Part shown: one piece after another, positions 1 to 6,511 of the stretch
How the letters are laid out: each line of letters starts with the position of its first letter
Position numbering within the stretch: position 1 is the stretch's first letter
Source of the DNA: Gammaproteobacteria bacterium
GTDB lineage: Bacteria > Pseudomonadota > Gammaproteobacteria > Thiohalorhabdales > Thiohalorhabdaceae
DNA: 9,818 nucleotides
Assembly (NCBI GenBank): GCA_018609925.1
Contig: JAHEOG010000077.1
Location: 1-9,818 of the forward strand
Direction of reading: 5' to 3'
Program-made: the position numbers and the translations under genes
The notes under the pieces: model-generated
The model's database searches: none
What the model saw: only the letters and a program-made list of their open reading frames with translations
What the model was told of the DNA's origin: nothing

Positions 1-2483
1 GCCGCTTGGACGCCTCGGGTCATGCCCCGGAGAGCGCCTGGCTGCGGGACGACGACCGTCTGCGGGCGGCCTATCGTGATGAGCCGGAGGCTGTGGCCAA
101 TGCCGAGCGCATCGCGGCCGCCTGCGACGGCGATGTGCTGGGTCAGGCCCGGGATGGCCTGCGCTTCCCGCCCGCTCCGGGGACTGGCGGCGAACCCCCC
201 GGCGTGCGGCTGAGCCGGCTATGCCGGGAAGGGGTGGCCTGGCGCTACGGCGAGCGTCCGGCGCAGGCAGTATGGCGCCGTCTGGCGTGGGAGCTGGCGG
301 TGATCGGCGACATGGGCTACGCCAGCTACTTCCTGGTGGCCGCGGACCTCGCCACCGAGGCCCGGCATCGTGGGGTGCCGGTACTGGGGCGGGGCAGCGT
401 GGCGGGCAGCCTGGTCTCCTACGTGCTGGGGCTGACGGCGGTGGACCCGCTCGCCCACGGCCTCTCCTTCGAGCGCTTCATCTCCCGCGAGCGCCGCAAT
501 CCCCCCGACATCGACCTGGACTTCCCCTGGGACGCCCGCGAGGCGATCGTGGACTACGTCTTCGAGCGCTACGGAGAGGCCCGCGTGGCCATGGTAGGGG
601 CCTTCGCCACCTTCGAGGCGCGCGGGCTATTCCAGGAGATCGGCGCGGCGCTGGGCTTCGCCCGGCCGGAGCTGGCGCGGTGGTCCAAGCGCCTGCCGCG
701 CGCGTCCATGGCCGAGCTTCCCGCGGCCCTGGCCGACCATCCCACCGGGCTCGATCTCGATCCCTCGCGCGAGCCCCTGGCCACCATCCTGCGGGTGGGC
801 CGGTACCTGGATGGCGCGCCCAAGGGGCTCGCCATGCACCCCTGCGGGCTGGTGATCGATCCGGAGCGGGTCGCGGAGCGGGTGCCGGTGGAGCGCAGCG
901 CCCAAGGGCGACGCACCACCCAGCTCAGCATGGATCCGGTGGAGGAGCTGGGCCTGATCAAGCTTGATCTCATCGGCAACCGGGCCCTGGGCGCCCTGCG
1001 CGACGGCTTGGCGGATGTGCGCACGGGCCGCGGCGAGCGGGTGGATCTCGACGCCTTCGATCCCGCGCGGGACCCGGCGGCGCAGGAGCTGATGGCCGAG
1101 GGCCGGACCCTGGGCTGCTTCTACGTGGAGTCGGCCAGCAGTCGCCAGGTCCTGCAGCGCCTACGGTGTCGCGACTTCGAGACCGCCGTGGCCGCCACCA
1201 GCATCATCCGCCCCGGGGTCTCCCACGCCGGGGTGCTGGAGCGCTACGTGGCCCGCCACCGCGGGGAGGAGCCACCGGAGGACCCGCATCCGGCCCTCGC
1301 CGGGATCCTGTCCGATACCTACGGGGTGCTCATCTACCAGGAGCAGCTGTTGGCGGTGATGGAGGCCTTCGCCGGCATCCCGCCAGGGGAGGCGGATCAG
1401 GTCCGGCGCGGCCTCACCAAGAAGGGCGACCACTGGTGGGCCCTGGAGGAGTTCGAGGCGCGCTTCCGCGCCGGCGCCCGCGCGCGCGGTCACGACCGCG
1501 ACGCCATCGACCGGGTCTGGCGGCAGATCGCCAGCTTCGCCGGATACAGCTTCTGCAAGTCCCACAGCGCCGCCTTCATCGTGGCCGCCTGGCAGGGGGC
1601 CTACCTCAAGGCCCATTATCCGGGCGAGCTCCTGTCCGGGGTCATCGGCAACGGCGGCGGCTTCTACAGCCTCCAGGCCTACCTCGACGAGGCGGCCCGG
1701 CTGGGTCTGAGGGTACGCCCGCCCCACGTCAACGCCGCGCAGCGCCGGCCCCGTGCTGAGGCAGTCGGTGGGGTTTCGGGTGGGGCGATCCGGCTCGGGC
1801 TCGATCAGGTCAAGGGGGTGGGCGGGCAGGCGCTGAGGGCCCTGCTCGACGAGCGGGCGGAACGGGGCCCCTTCCGGGATCTGGCGGAGCTGGTGCGCCG
1901 GGTCTCCGATCTCTCCCGCGACGAGACCGAGGCCCTGATCGGCGCCGGGGCCCTGGACGGGCTGGCGCCGAGCCGGCGGGCCCTGTTCTGGGAGCTGGCG
2001 ACCCTCGGGCGGGAGCCGGCCCGCACCGGCACCGGCGACTTGTTCGCCGGCGAGCCCGGCCCTCCGCCCGCCGCCCCGACGGAGGCGGCCGTCGAGACTC
2101 CCGGGGAGCGCCTGCGCTGGGAGCTTCGCTACCTCGGGGCCACGGTCACCGGTCACCCCCTGGACCTGTACGGCGAGCGCCTCGCGGAGCGTGCAGCGGG
2201 AGCGGTGCCCGCCACCGAGCTGGCCGCCCACGCCGGGCGCCGGATCCGGGCGGCCGGCTGGCAGGTGGCGAGCAAGTCGGCGCGCACCCGGGAAGGCAGA
2301 CGGCCCATGAGCTTTCTCACCCTGGAGGATCGGACCGGGCTCATCGAGTGCGTCCTCTTTCCCGATGCCTACCGCGCCTGCGGCGCGCTGCTCCATGAGC
2401 TCGGTCCCTTCCTGGCCGAGGGCACACCCCGGCTGGAGCAGGGGGTGGCGACCCTGGAGGTAGCGCATCTGAGCCGGATCTGA
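1..2483 (+). CDS. DnaE-type DNA polymerase III alpha subunit, short noncanonical form (5'-truncated by window edge)
   Basis: Class C replicative-type polymerase that extends primed DNA with dNTPs. The frame is open to the left edge, so the start and most of the N-terminal PHP domain lie outside; 826 residues are visible. Numbering from the TTG at 6-8, the palm has GRGSVAGSL (128-136), PPDIDLDF with the catalytic pair D170 and D172, and the third aspartate D321 in KLDLIG. These match E. coli D401, D403 and D555. The fingers carry FCKSHSAAF (516-524), followed by GGFYSLQAYLDEA and a helix-hairpin-helix region (about 595-655). An OB fold (about 746-825) ends the protein. The tau-binding domain of E. 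coli DnaE is absent. TGDLF (676-680) sits where alpha subunits carry a beta-clamp peptide. The short C terminus and the FYS motif after the fingers resemble error-prone DnaE2/ImuC or related alternative DnaE proteins. The KSHS motif and OB-fold wording look more like the latter, so I give no symbol. imuA/imuB partners, if any, would lie upstream, out of view. Family is certain; subfamily is inferred. Confidence 0.93.
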   Translation, partial: RLDASGHAPESAWLRDDDRLRAAYRDEPEAVANAERIAAACDGDVLGQARDGLRFPPAPGTGGEPPGVRLSRLCREGVAWRYGERPAQAVWRRLAWELAVIGDMGYASYFLVAADLATEARHRGVPVLGRGSVAGSLVSYVLGLTAVDPLAHGLSFERFISRERRNPPDIDLDFPWDAREAIVDYVFERYGEARVAMVGAFATFEARGLFQEIGAALGFARPELARWSKRLPRASMAELPAALADHPTGLDLDPSREPLATILRVGRYLDGAPKGLAMHPCGLVIDPERVAERVPVERSAQGRRTTQLSMDPVEELGLIKLDLIGNRALGALRDGLADVRTGRGERVDLDAFDPARDPAAQELMAEGRTLGCFYVESASSRQVLQRLRCRDFETAVAATSIIRPGVSHAGVLERYVARHRGEEPPEDPHPALAGILSDTYGVLIYQEQLLAVMEAFAGIPPGEADQVRRGLTKKGDHWWALEEFEARFRAGARARGHDRDAIDRVWRQIASFAGYSFCKSHSAAFIVAAWQGAYLKAHYPGELLSGVIGNGGGFYSLQAYLDEAARLGLRVRPPHVNAAQRRPRAEAVGGVSGGAIRLGLDQVKGVGGQALRALLDERAERGPFRDLAELVRRVSDLSRDETEALIGAGALDGLAPSRRALFWELATLGREPARTGTGDLFAGEPGPPPAAPTEAAVETPGERLRWELRYLGATVTGHPLDLYGERLAERAAGAVPATELAAHAGRRIRAAGWQVASKSARTREGRRPMSFLTLEDRTGLIECVLFPDAYRACGALLHELGPFLAEGTPRLEQGVATLEVAHLSRI

Positions 2484-2503
2484 GCCGGTGCCCGGAGGCT
2501 CAG
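2480..2503. terminator. Inverted repeat spanning both stop codons of convergent genes, possible weak bidirectional terminator
   Basis: CTGAGCC (2480-2486) and GGCTCAG (2497-2503) are perfect 7-bp complements around a 10-nt loop. The polymerase stop TGA (2481-2483) lies in one arm and the helicase stop (TCA at 2500-2502 on the + strand) in the other. No T run follows on either strand, so it lacks the hallmark of an intrinsic terminator. Its position between convergent genes is the main argument for a 3'-end role. Confidence 0.3.
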
Positions 2504-4833
2504 CGGACGGGGACCAGGCGCGAGCCGTCGCGGAACTGCACCTGCCAGCCGGTCCAGGCGGGCAGTTCCTTGCGCTGTGGCACCGTGGTGCGCCGCCCGC
2601 TCACCTTCTCCACGGTCACCCGCTTGCGCCGAGGCTCGTAGTGGACCGCCGCAGCCATCCCTTCCAGATTGAGTCGACGGGGATAGTGGCGATCGAAGCG
2701 GGGACGCTCCCACTCGGGGATCCCTTCGAAGGCCAGGTCCTCCGGCTCCAGGAGAGCGGGATCCTCGGGCTGCTCCACGCCCAGATCGGCCAGCCGCCGG
2801 GCCAGCCAGCCGGGTGGGTCCTCCACCGGCTCGCCCTCGCCGAAGCCCAACAGGACGTAGATGTTCCAGGCCTCGATCTCCTCCCGCACCAGGCTCCCGC
2901 GTTCCTCCAGGACCTCGCCGGACAGGATCAGATCCGCCAGGGCCTCCCGCAGGGCGGCCCCATCCGGCGCCACCGGCTCGGAGGCGATCGTCCGGCCCGC
3001 GAAGATCCGCCGTCGGGTCACGGTCACCCGCTCGCCGTCCCAGTCAGGCTCGTCGTACTCCGCGCTCCCGAGTCCTTGCCGGGCGAGGGTCTCCAGGGGC
3101 ACGGGGGCCATGCAGGTGGCGAGGTTGACGGTGGCATTGGTCCCCTTGCCGGGAACGGAGTGCTGATCGAACACCACGGCTGCCTCGGCATCCTCGGGGA
3201 AGCGGGATTCATCGGCCACCTCCACCTCGCTGCCCTCATTGCCCAGAGCCCGGCGCCGCTTGACGCGCCGGACAAAGGCCAGCTCCGGGCTGGCGGCGAT
3301 GGCCGCAGCGAGCAGCTCCTCCCGGGGCAGGGGGGCCTCCGGCTCGCGGCCGGGTAGCCCCAGGCTCTCCCGGATCCGGTCGGCGATATGCCGCGCTTCG
3401 TCGACTGCCCCCTTGTTGAGGGGAACGGCCTTCGGGGGATTGGCCCGGATCAGGCGGATGCGGGTGGTGGCGTCGCAGGGCTCCGGGGCCCAATCCTGCA
3501 GGGCCTCGCGCGCCTTCTCCTTCCTCATTGGGCCGATAAGGGAACGGTCCACGGTCAGGGCGGCGGCCAGATCGACCATGGCCCCGGTGGTCTCGGTGTC
3601 GGGCATGGCCGTGATGAGGTGTGCGAAAAGCGAATCCAGGGGCAGGGGAAAGAGCCGCCGGCCGTGGTCGGTCAGCAGGCCCTCCTCGTCGATGGCTGCC
3701 ATCCCACGTAGCCGCCGCCAGGCCCGGTCCAGGGCGTGGTCGGGGAGGGGGTCGGGAAAGACCAGATCGGTCACTGGGGTGCCGCTGGCCGCGGCCGCCA
3801 GCACCAGGTCGTCCAGCTCCTCCCGGGCCACCTCGGGTGGGGTGTAGTCCTCCAAGCGGGCCTCCCGGCCCCATAGGCGCAGGCAGCGCCCCGGTCCCAG
3901 ACGGCCTGCCCGGCCGGCGCGCTGGTCGGCCGCGGCTTGGGAGATCGCCTGCAGGCCCAGGACGGTGCGGCCACCCCGGTGATGGGTGCGCCGCTCCAGG
4001 CCGGAGTCGATCACCACCCGAACCCCGGGCAGGGTCAGAGAGGTCTCGGCTACGTTGGTGGCCAGGATCACCCGGCGGTAATGGCCTTCGCGCAGGGCTC
4101 GGTCCTGGACCTTGGGATCGCTGCCGGCGTGCAGGGCCAGGACCTCCGTGTCGAGATCGGCGAGGGCGCGCTCGACGGCGCGGATCTCGCCCCGTCCGGG
4201 CAAGAAGACCAGGAGGTCCCCTTCATCCGTTTCTTTAAGGAGCTGACGCACTGCCTTGGCCACCCGCTTGTCGAGGTCATGGGCGGAGGGCAGGACGGGC
4301 TCGCCGGCGTACTCGATCGAAACGGGATGGCTGCGGCCCTCGGCTTCGAGGCGAGCGGCAGCCAGGTAGTCGGCCAGCCGGGCCCCGGCCACGGTGGCTG
4401 AGGTGAGAACCAGGTGGTGACTGCCTTGATGGCGAAGCAGGGCGGCCAGCAGATCGGTGTCCCAGCGGCGCTCGTGGAACTCGTCCAGGACCACCGTGGC
4501 AAACCCCGGCAGACCGTCAGCTGCCAGCCAGCGCAGGGCGACACCGGGGGTGACGAACGCGATGCGGGTATCCGGGCCTTGGCGGGTATCGAAGCGAACG
4601 GCGTAGCCCACCCGCTTTCCGATATCGCAGCCTTCCAGGCCGGCGACGTAGCGGGCCAGGGAGCGGGCCGCCATGCGCCGGGGCTCGAGGATCAGGACGG
4701 GGCCGAGCTCGGCGCACCAAAGGGGCAGCCGGGTCGATTTGCCGCTGCCGGTAGGGGCCTCCACCACCACGTTCCCGGCCCCCAGGGCCTCGCGGAAGTC
4801 TTCCCGCAGGCTGTCGATGGGCAAGCGATCCAT
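2500..4833 (-). CDS. HrpB-like DEAH-box ATP-dependent helicase
   Basis: Superfamily 2 helicase of 777 residues, expected to couple ATP hydrolysis to remodelling of RNA or RNA-protein complexes in the cytoplasm. Visible motifs: Walker A APTGSGKST (26-34), EPRRMAAR (50-57), DEFHER (117-122, motif II; the F in place of A in DEAH is typical of HrpB), SAT (145-147), LATNVAETSLTLPGV (257-271) and QRAGRAGR (304-311). A helicase-associated region follows (about 340-520). Residues 595-640, with WDGERVTVTRRR, resemble the HrpB accessory region. The last 130 residues do not read like the usual HrpB C-terminal domain: they run through HYPRRLNLEG (716-725) to a basic, beta-rich end with KVSGRR and PAWTGWQV. 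HrpB is usually somewhat over 800 residues, so this copy is a little short. The ATG at 4831-4833 gives an LPID N terminus as in HrpB, although no clear Shine-Dalgarno precedes it. It lies 93 bp downstream of rhlE on the same strand. HrpB's physiological substrate is unknown. Helicase is certain; HrpB assignment is probable. Confidence 0.9.
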   Translation of the reverse strand: MDRLPIDSLREDFREALGAGNVVVEAPTGSGKSTRLPLWCAELGPVLILEPRRMAARSLARYVAGLEGCDIGKRVGYAVRFDTRQGPDTRIAFVTPGVALRWLAADGLPGFATVVLDEFHERRWDTDLLAALLRHQGSHHLVLTSATVAGARLADYLAAARLEAEGRSHPVSIEYAGEPVLPSAHDLDKRVAKAVRQLLKETDEGDLLVFLPGRGEIRAVERALADLDTEVLALHAGSDPKVQDRALREGHYRRVILATNVAETSLTLPGVRVVIDSGLERRTHHRGGRTVLGLQAISQAAADQRAGRAGRLGPGRCLRLWGREARLEDYTPPEVAREELDDLVLAAAASGTPVTDLVFPDPLPDHALDRAWRRLRGMAAIDEEGLLTDHGRRLFPLPLDSLFAHLITAMPDTETTGAMVDLAAALTVDRSLIGPMRKEKAREALQDWAPEPCDATTRIRLIRANPPKAVPLNKGAVDEARHIADRIRESLGLPGREPEAPLPREELLAAAIAASPELAFVRRVKRRRALGNEGSEVEVADESRFPEDAEAAVVFDQHSVPGKGTNATVNLATCMAPVPLETLARQGLGSAEYDEPDWDGERVTVTRRRIFAGRTIASEPVAPDGAALREALADLILSGEVLEERGSLVREEIEAWNIYVLLGFGEGEPVEDPPGWLARRLADLGVEQPEDPALLEPEDLAFEGIPEWERPRFDRHYPRRLNLEGMAAAVHYEPRRKRVTVEKVSGRRTTVPQRKELPAWTGWQVQFRDGSRLVPVR

Positions 4834-4854
4834 GGCGTTTTCTGGAGGTGGGCT

Positions 4855-4887
4855 GGGCGGGCGAAGGATAACCCGAGCCGCCCGCCC
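4855..4887. other. GC-only 9-bp hairpin between rhlE and the HrpB-like gene
   Basis: GGGCGGGCG (4855-4863) and CGCCCGCCC (4879-4887) are perfect complements around a 15-nt loop. The hairpin lies 39 nt past the rhlE stop and 21 nt before the helicase start, on the transcribed minus strand. No T run follows it in that direction, so it is unlikely to be a classical terminator. It could protect the rhlE mRNA end, cause pausing, or be a site of Rho-dependent processing; these roles are inferred. Confidence 0.45.
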
Positions 4888-4926
4888 CGTCCCAAAGGCC
4901 CCCTTCCGGAGCGCTTAGCCGGCGAC

Positions 4927-6141
4927 CTAGCTCCGGGAGCGCTGCCGCCGGGGCCCGCCCCGGCCGGATCCTCGACCGTTTGAGCGGTCCGAGCCCTTGC
5001 GCGCCTGGCCGGTGGAGGTGGGCTGGAAGGCGCGATGGGTGGTGGTATCGATCCGGGCCTTCACCCCGCGCTCGATGGTGGAGAGGTGGCGGCGCTCCTC
5101 GCCGCTGACCAGGGAGACGGCGCGCCCCCGGGCCCCTGCGCGGCCCGTCCGGCCGATCCGATGGACGTAGTCGTCGGCGTTGTCGGGCATGTCGAAGTTG
5201 ACCACGTGGGGCAGGCGGTCGATGTCGAGGCCCCGCGCCGCCACGTCGGTGGCCACCAGGGCCTGTACCGAGCTGCGCTTGAACGCTGCCAGCGCCTTGC
5301 TGCGGGCCCCCTGGGTCTTGTCGCCGTGTATGGCGGTGGAGCGGATGCCGTCGCGCTCCAGCTGCTCGGAAAGCTTGTCGGCGCCCCGCTTGGTGCGGGT
5401 GAACACCAGCACTTGGCCCCATTCCTCCTCGCTCATGAGGTGGGTCAGAAGGGCCCGCTTGCGGTGGCCATCTACCAGGTAGGCCGCCTGCTCGATATTG
5501 TCGGTGGCGCTCCCCTCGTGGGCCAGCTCGATGCGCTTGGGCTCGTGCAGGAAGCGCTCGGCCAGCTTGCGGATGGGGCCGTTGAAGGTGGCCGAGAACA
5601 AAAGGGTCTGGCGGCGGCCGCGCAGGCTGGCCAGGATGCGCTCGATGGGCTGGATGAAGCCCATATCGAGCATGCGGTCCGCCTCGTCCAGGACCACCGT
5701 CTCCACCTGGGACAGATCCACCGTGCCGCGCTCTAGGTGGTCGATGAGCCGGCCGGGTGTGGCCACCAGCACGTCCACGCCGCGCTTGAGGGTGCTGATC
5801 TGCTTGCCGATGGGCATGCCGCCGTAAACGGCGGTGGTGCGCAGGCGCATGTGGCCGCCATAGGTGGCAATGCTATCGACCACCTGGCCGGCAAGCTCCC
5901 GGGTTGGGGTCAGCACCAGGACCCGGGGCCGGCCGCTGCCCCGATTCTCACCCAGCTTCTGAAGCAGGGGAAGGGTGAAGGCAGCGGTTTTGCCGGTTCC
6001 GGTCTGGGCGGTGGCCATAACGTCGGATCCGGACAGCACCGCCGGGATCGCCTGGGACTGGATGGGGGTGGGCTCGGAATAGCCCTGCGCTGCAACGGCA
6101 CTCAGGATTTCGGCCGACAGGCCGAGCTCGGAAAAGGACAT
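4927..6141 (-). CDS. rhlE: ATP-dependent RNA helicase RhlE (DEAD-box)
   Basis: DEAD-box RNA helicase of 404 residues that locally unwinds RNA duplexes. In E. coli, RhlE is linked to ribosome assembly and RNA turnover. The N terminus MSFSELGLSAEIL is the RhlE signature. All core motifs are intact: Q motif EPTPIQ (23-28), AQTGTGKT (45-52), PTRELAGQ (79-86), TPGR (128-131), DEAD (152-155), SAT (183-185), ATDVAARGLDI (297-307) and HRIGRTGR (327-334). After the core comes a short basic tail (about 370-404) with GRGSGRGG and RRQRSRS, an RGG-like disordered RNA-binding end. It is shorter than the long tails of many proteobacterial RhlE proteins. The ATG at 6139-6141 is preceded on the minus strand by GGGAG five nt upstream, a reasonable Shine-Dalgarno. 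The gene is divergent from serS and is followed by the HrpB-like helicase gene, suggesting a two-gene RNA-helicase unit. Other DEAD-box paralogues such as SrmB or DbpA fit less well. Confidence 0.95.
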   Translation of the reverse strand: MSFSELGLSAEILSAVAAQGYSEPTPIQSQAIPAVLSGSDVMATAQTGTGKTAAFTLPLLQKLGENRGSGRPRVLVLTPTRELAGQVVDSIATYGGHMRLRTTAVYGGMPIGKQISTLKRGVDVLVATPGRLIDHLERGTVDLSQVETVVLDEADRMLDMGFIQPIERILASLRGRRQTLLFSATFNGPIRKLAERFLHEPKRIELAHEGSATDNIEQAAYLVDGHRKRALLTHLMSEEEWGQVLVFTRTKRGADKLSEQLERDGIRSTAIHGDKTQGARSKALAAFKRSSVQALVATDVAARGLDIDRLPHVVNFDMPDNADDYVHRIGRTGRAGARGRAVSLVSGEERRHLSTIERGVKARIDTTTHRAFQPTSTGQARKGSDRSNGRGSGRGGPRRQRSRS

Positions 6142-6327
6142 GGATGCTCCCGGAAGACCCGGCGCGAGGCCAGGACAGGATAAAAGGGCCCATTGCCGCC
6201 AGGAGTCGGGCTCCGGGTGGCGAGGGAAAAGGGTAGGGCAATCGGTGCCGGAAAACCTGGGGCAGGACAGCCCTTGGCTTGAGGGTACCAGCGGGGACCG
6301 ACCGGGGACTGCGCGGGCACACCAAGC

Positions 6328-6343
6328 GGCGTCTCGAGACGCC
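6328..6343. repeat. 16-bp perfect palindrome upstream of serS
   Basis: GGCGTCTCGAGACGCC reads identically on both strands. As RNA it can fold into a 6-bp stem with a UCGA tetraloop; as DNA it is a candidate operator for a dimeric regulator. It is 156 bp before the serS start and 186 bp before the rhlE start. No T run follows on either strand, which argues against a terminator. Confidence 0.6.
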
Positions 6344-6374
6344 CCTGCTCAAACACTGACGGCATGCTACCACC

Positions 6375-6386
6375 AATCCCGGGATT
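6375..6386. repeat. 12-bp perfect palindrome in serS leader
   Basis: AATCCCGGGATT is self-complementary. Its centre is 45 bp from the centre of the 6328-6343 palindrome. CCGGGA (6379-6384) is also complementary to TCCCGG (6395-6400) across 10 nt. ATCCCGGG (6376-6383) is a perfect complement of CCCGGGAT at 6433-6440, giving several mutually exclusive folds. Confidence 0.5.
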
Positions 6387-6435
6387 TGCCTAATTCCCGG
6401 TCCGGCCCTTTGCCTACCAGAGGCGTTCCGGCCCC

Positions 6436-6511
6436 GGGATCGATCATTTATCCTTGGCGGGCCCTAATCCGGCGCCCCAAACCGACTGCGAGGAGTCCCA
6501 TGATCGATCCC
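6436..6511 (+). promoter_or_regulatory. Candidate mRNA hairpin sequestering the serS start codon
   Basis: GGGATCGATCAT (6436-6447) is the exact reverse complement of ATGATCGATCCC (6500-6511), which is serS codons 1 to 4. The intervening 52 nt contain the Shine-Dalgarno. If the transcript includes 6436, a 12-bp stem would hide the start codon. The core GATCGATC is itself palindromic, which eases such a match, but the pairing extends two bases beyond it on each side. The serS transcription start is unknown, so function is inferred only. Confidence 0.35.
6491..6495 (+). promoter_or_regulatory. serS Shine-Dalgarno
   Basis: AGGAG sits four nt before the ATG at 6500. It fixes this ATG as the start in a frame that is otherwise open upstream to 6140. 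The resulting N terminus MIDPHLLRED is the usual SerRS beginning. Confidence 0.85.

Larger units (their letters stand above)
6142..6499. promoter_or_regulatory. Divergent rhlE/serS intergenic region, promoters not resolved
   Basis: 358 bp with no convincing gene. It must carry the promoters for rhlE (leftward) and serS (rightward), but I find no good paired -35/-10 hexamers. The best -10-like sequences are TATCCT on the minus strand (complement of 6178-6183) and TTTATC at 6447-6452 on the + strand, neither with a good -35. The region also holds GGGGAC twice, 11 bp apart (6293-6298 and 6304-6309), and the symmetric elements listed separately. The serS frame stays open through this whole region, but the translation is low-complexity and unlike any SerRS. 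Confidence 0.6.

Noticed and set aside
6..8. TTG as the start of the DnaE-type protein
   Set aside because: The frame is open to the left edge and the protein would lack its PHP domain, so this is an internal codon.
1161..2468. 435-codon open frame antisense to the polymerase gene
   Set aside because: It fully overlaps a convincing catalytic gene on the opposite strand; long antisense frames are expected at this GC content, and its translation resembles no family.
2488..3357. 289-codon open frame on the + strand inside the HrpB-like gene
   Set aside because: A shadow of the helicase gene, with no domain motifs and no sensible composition.
6140..6499. In-frame 120-codon N-terminal extension of serS
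   Set aside because: It is low-complexity, rich in Pro, Arg and Gly, and unlike SerRS. The ATG at 6500 has an ideal Shine-Dalgarno and gives the family length.
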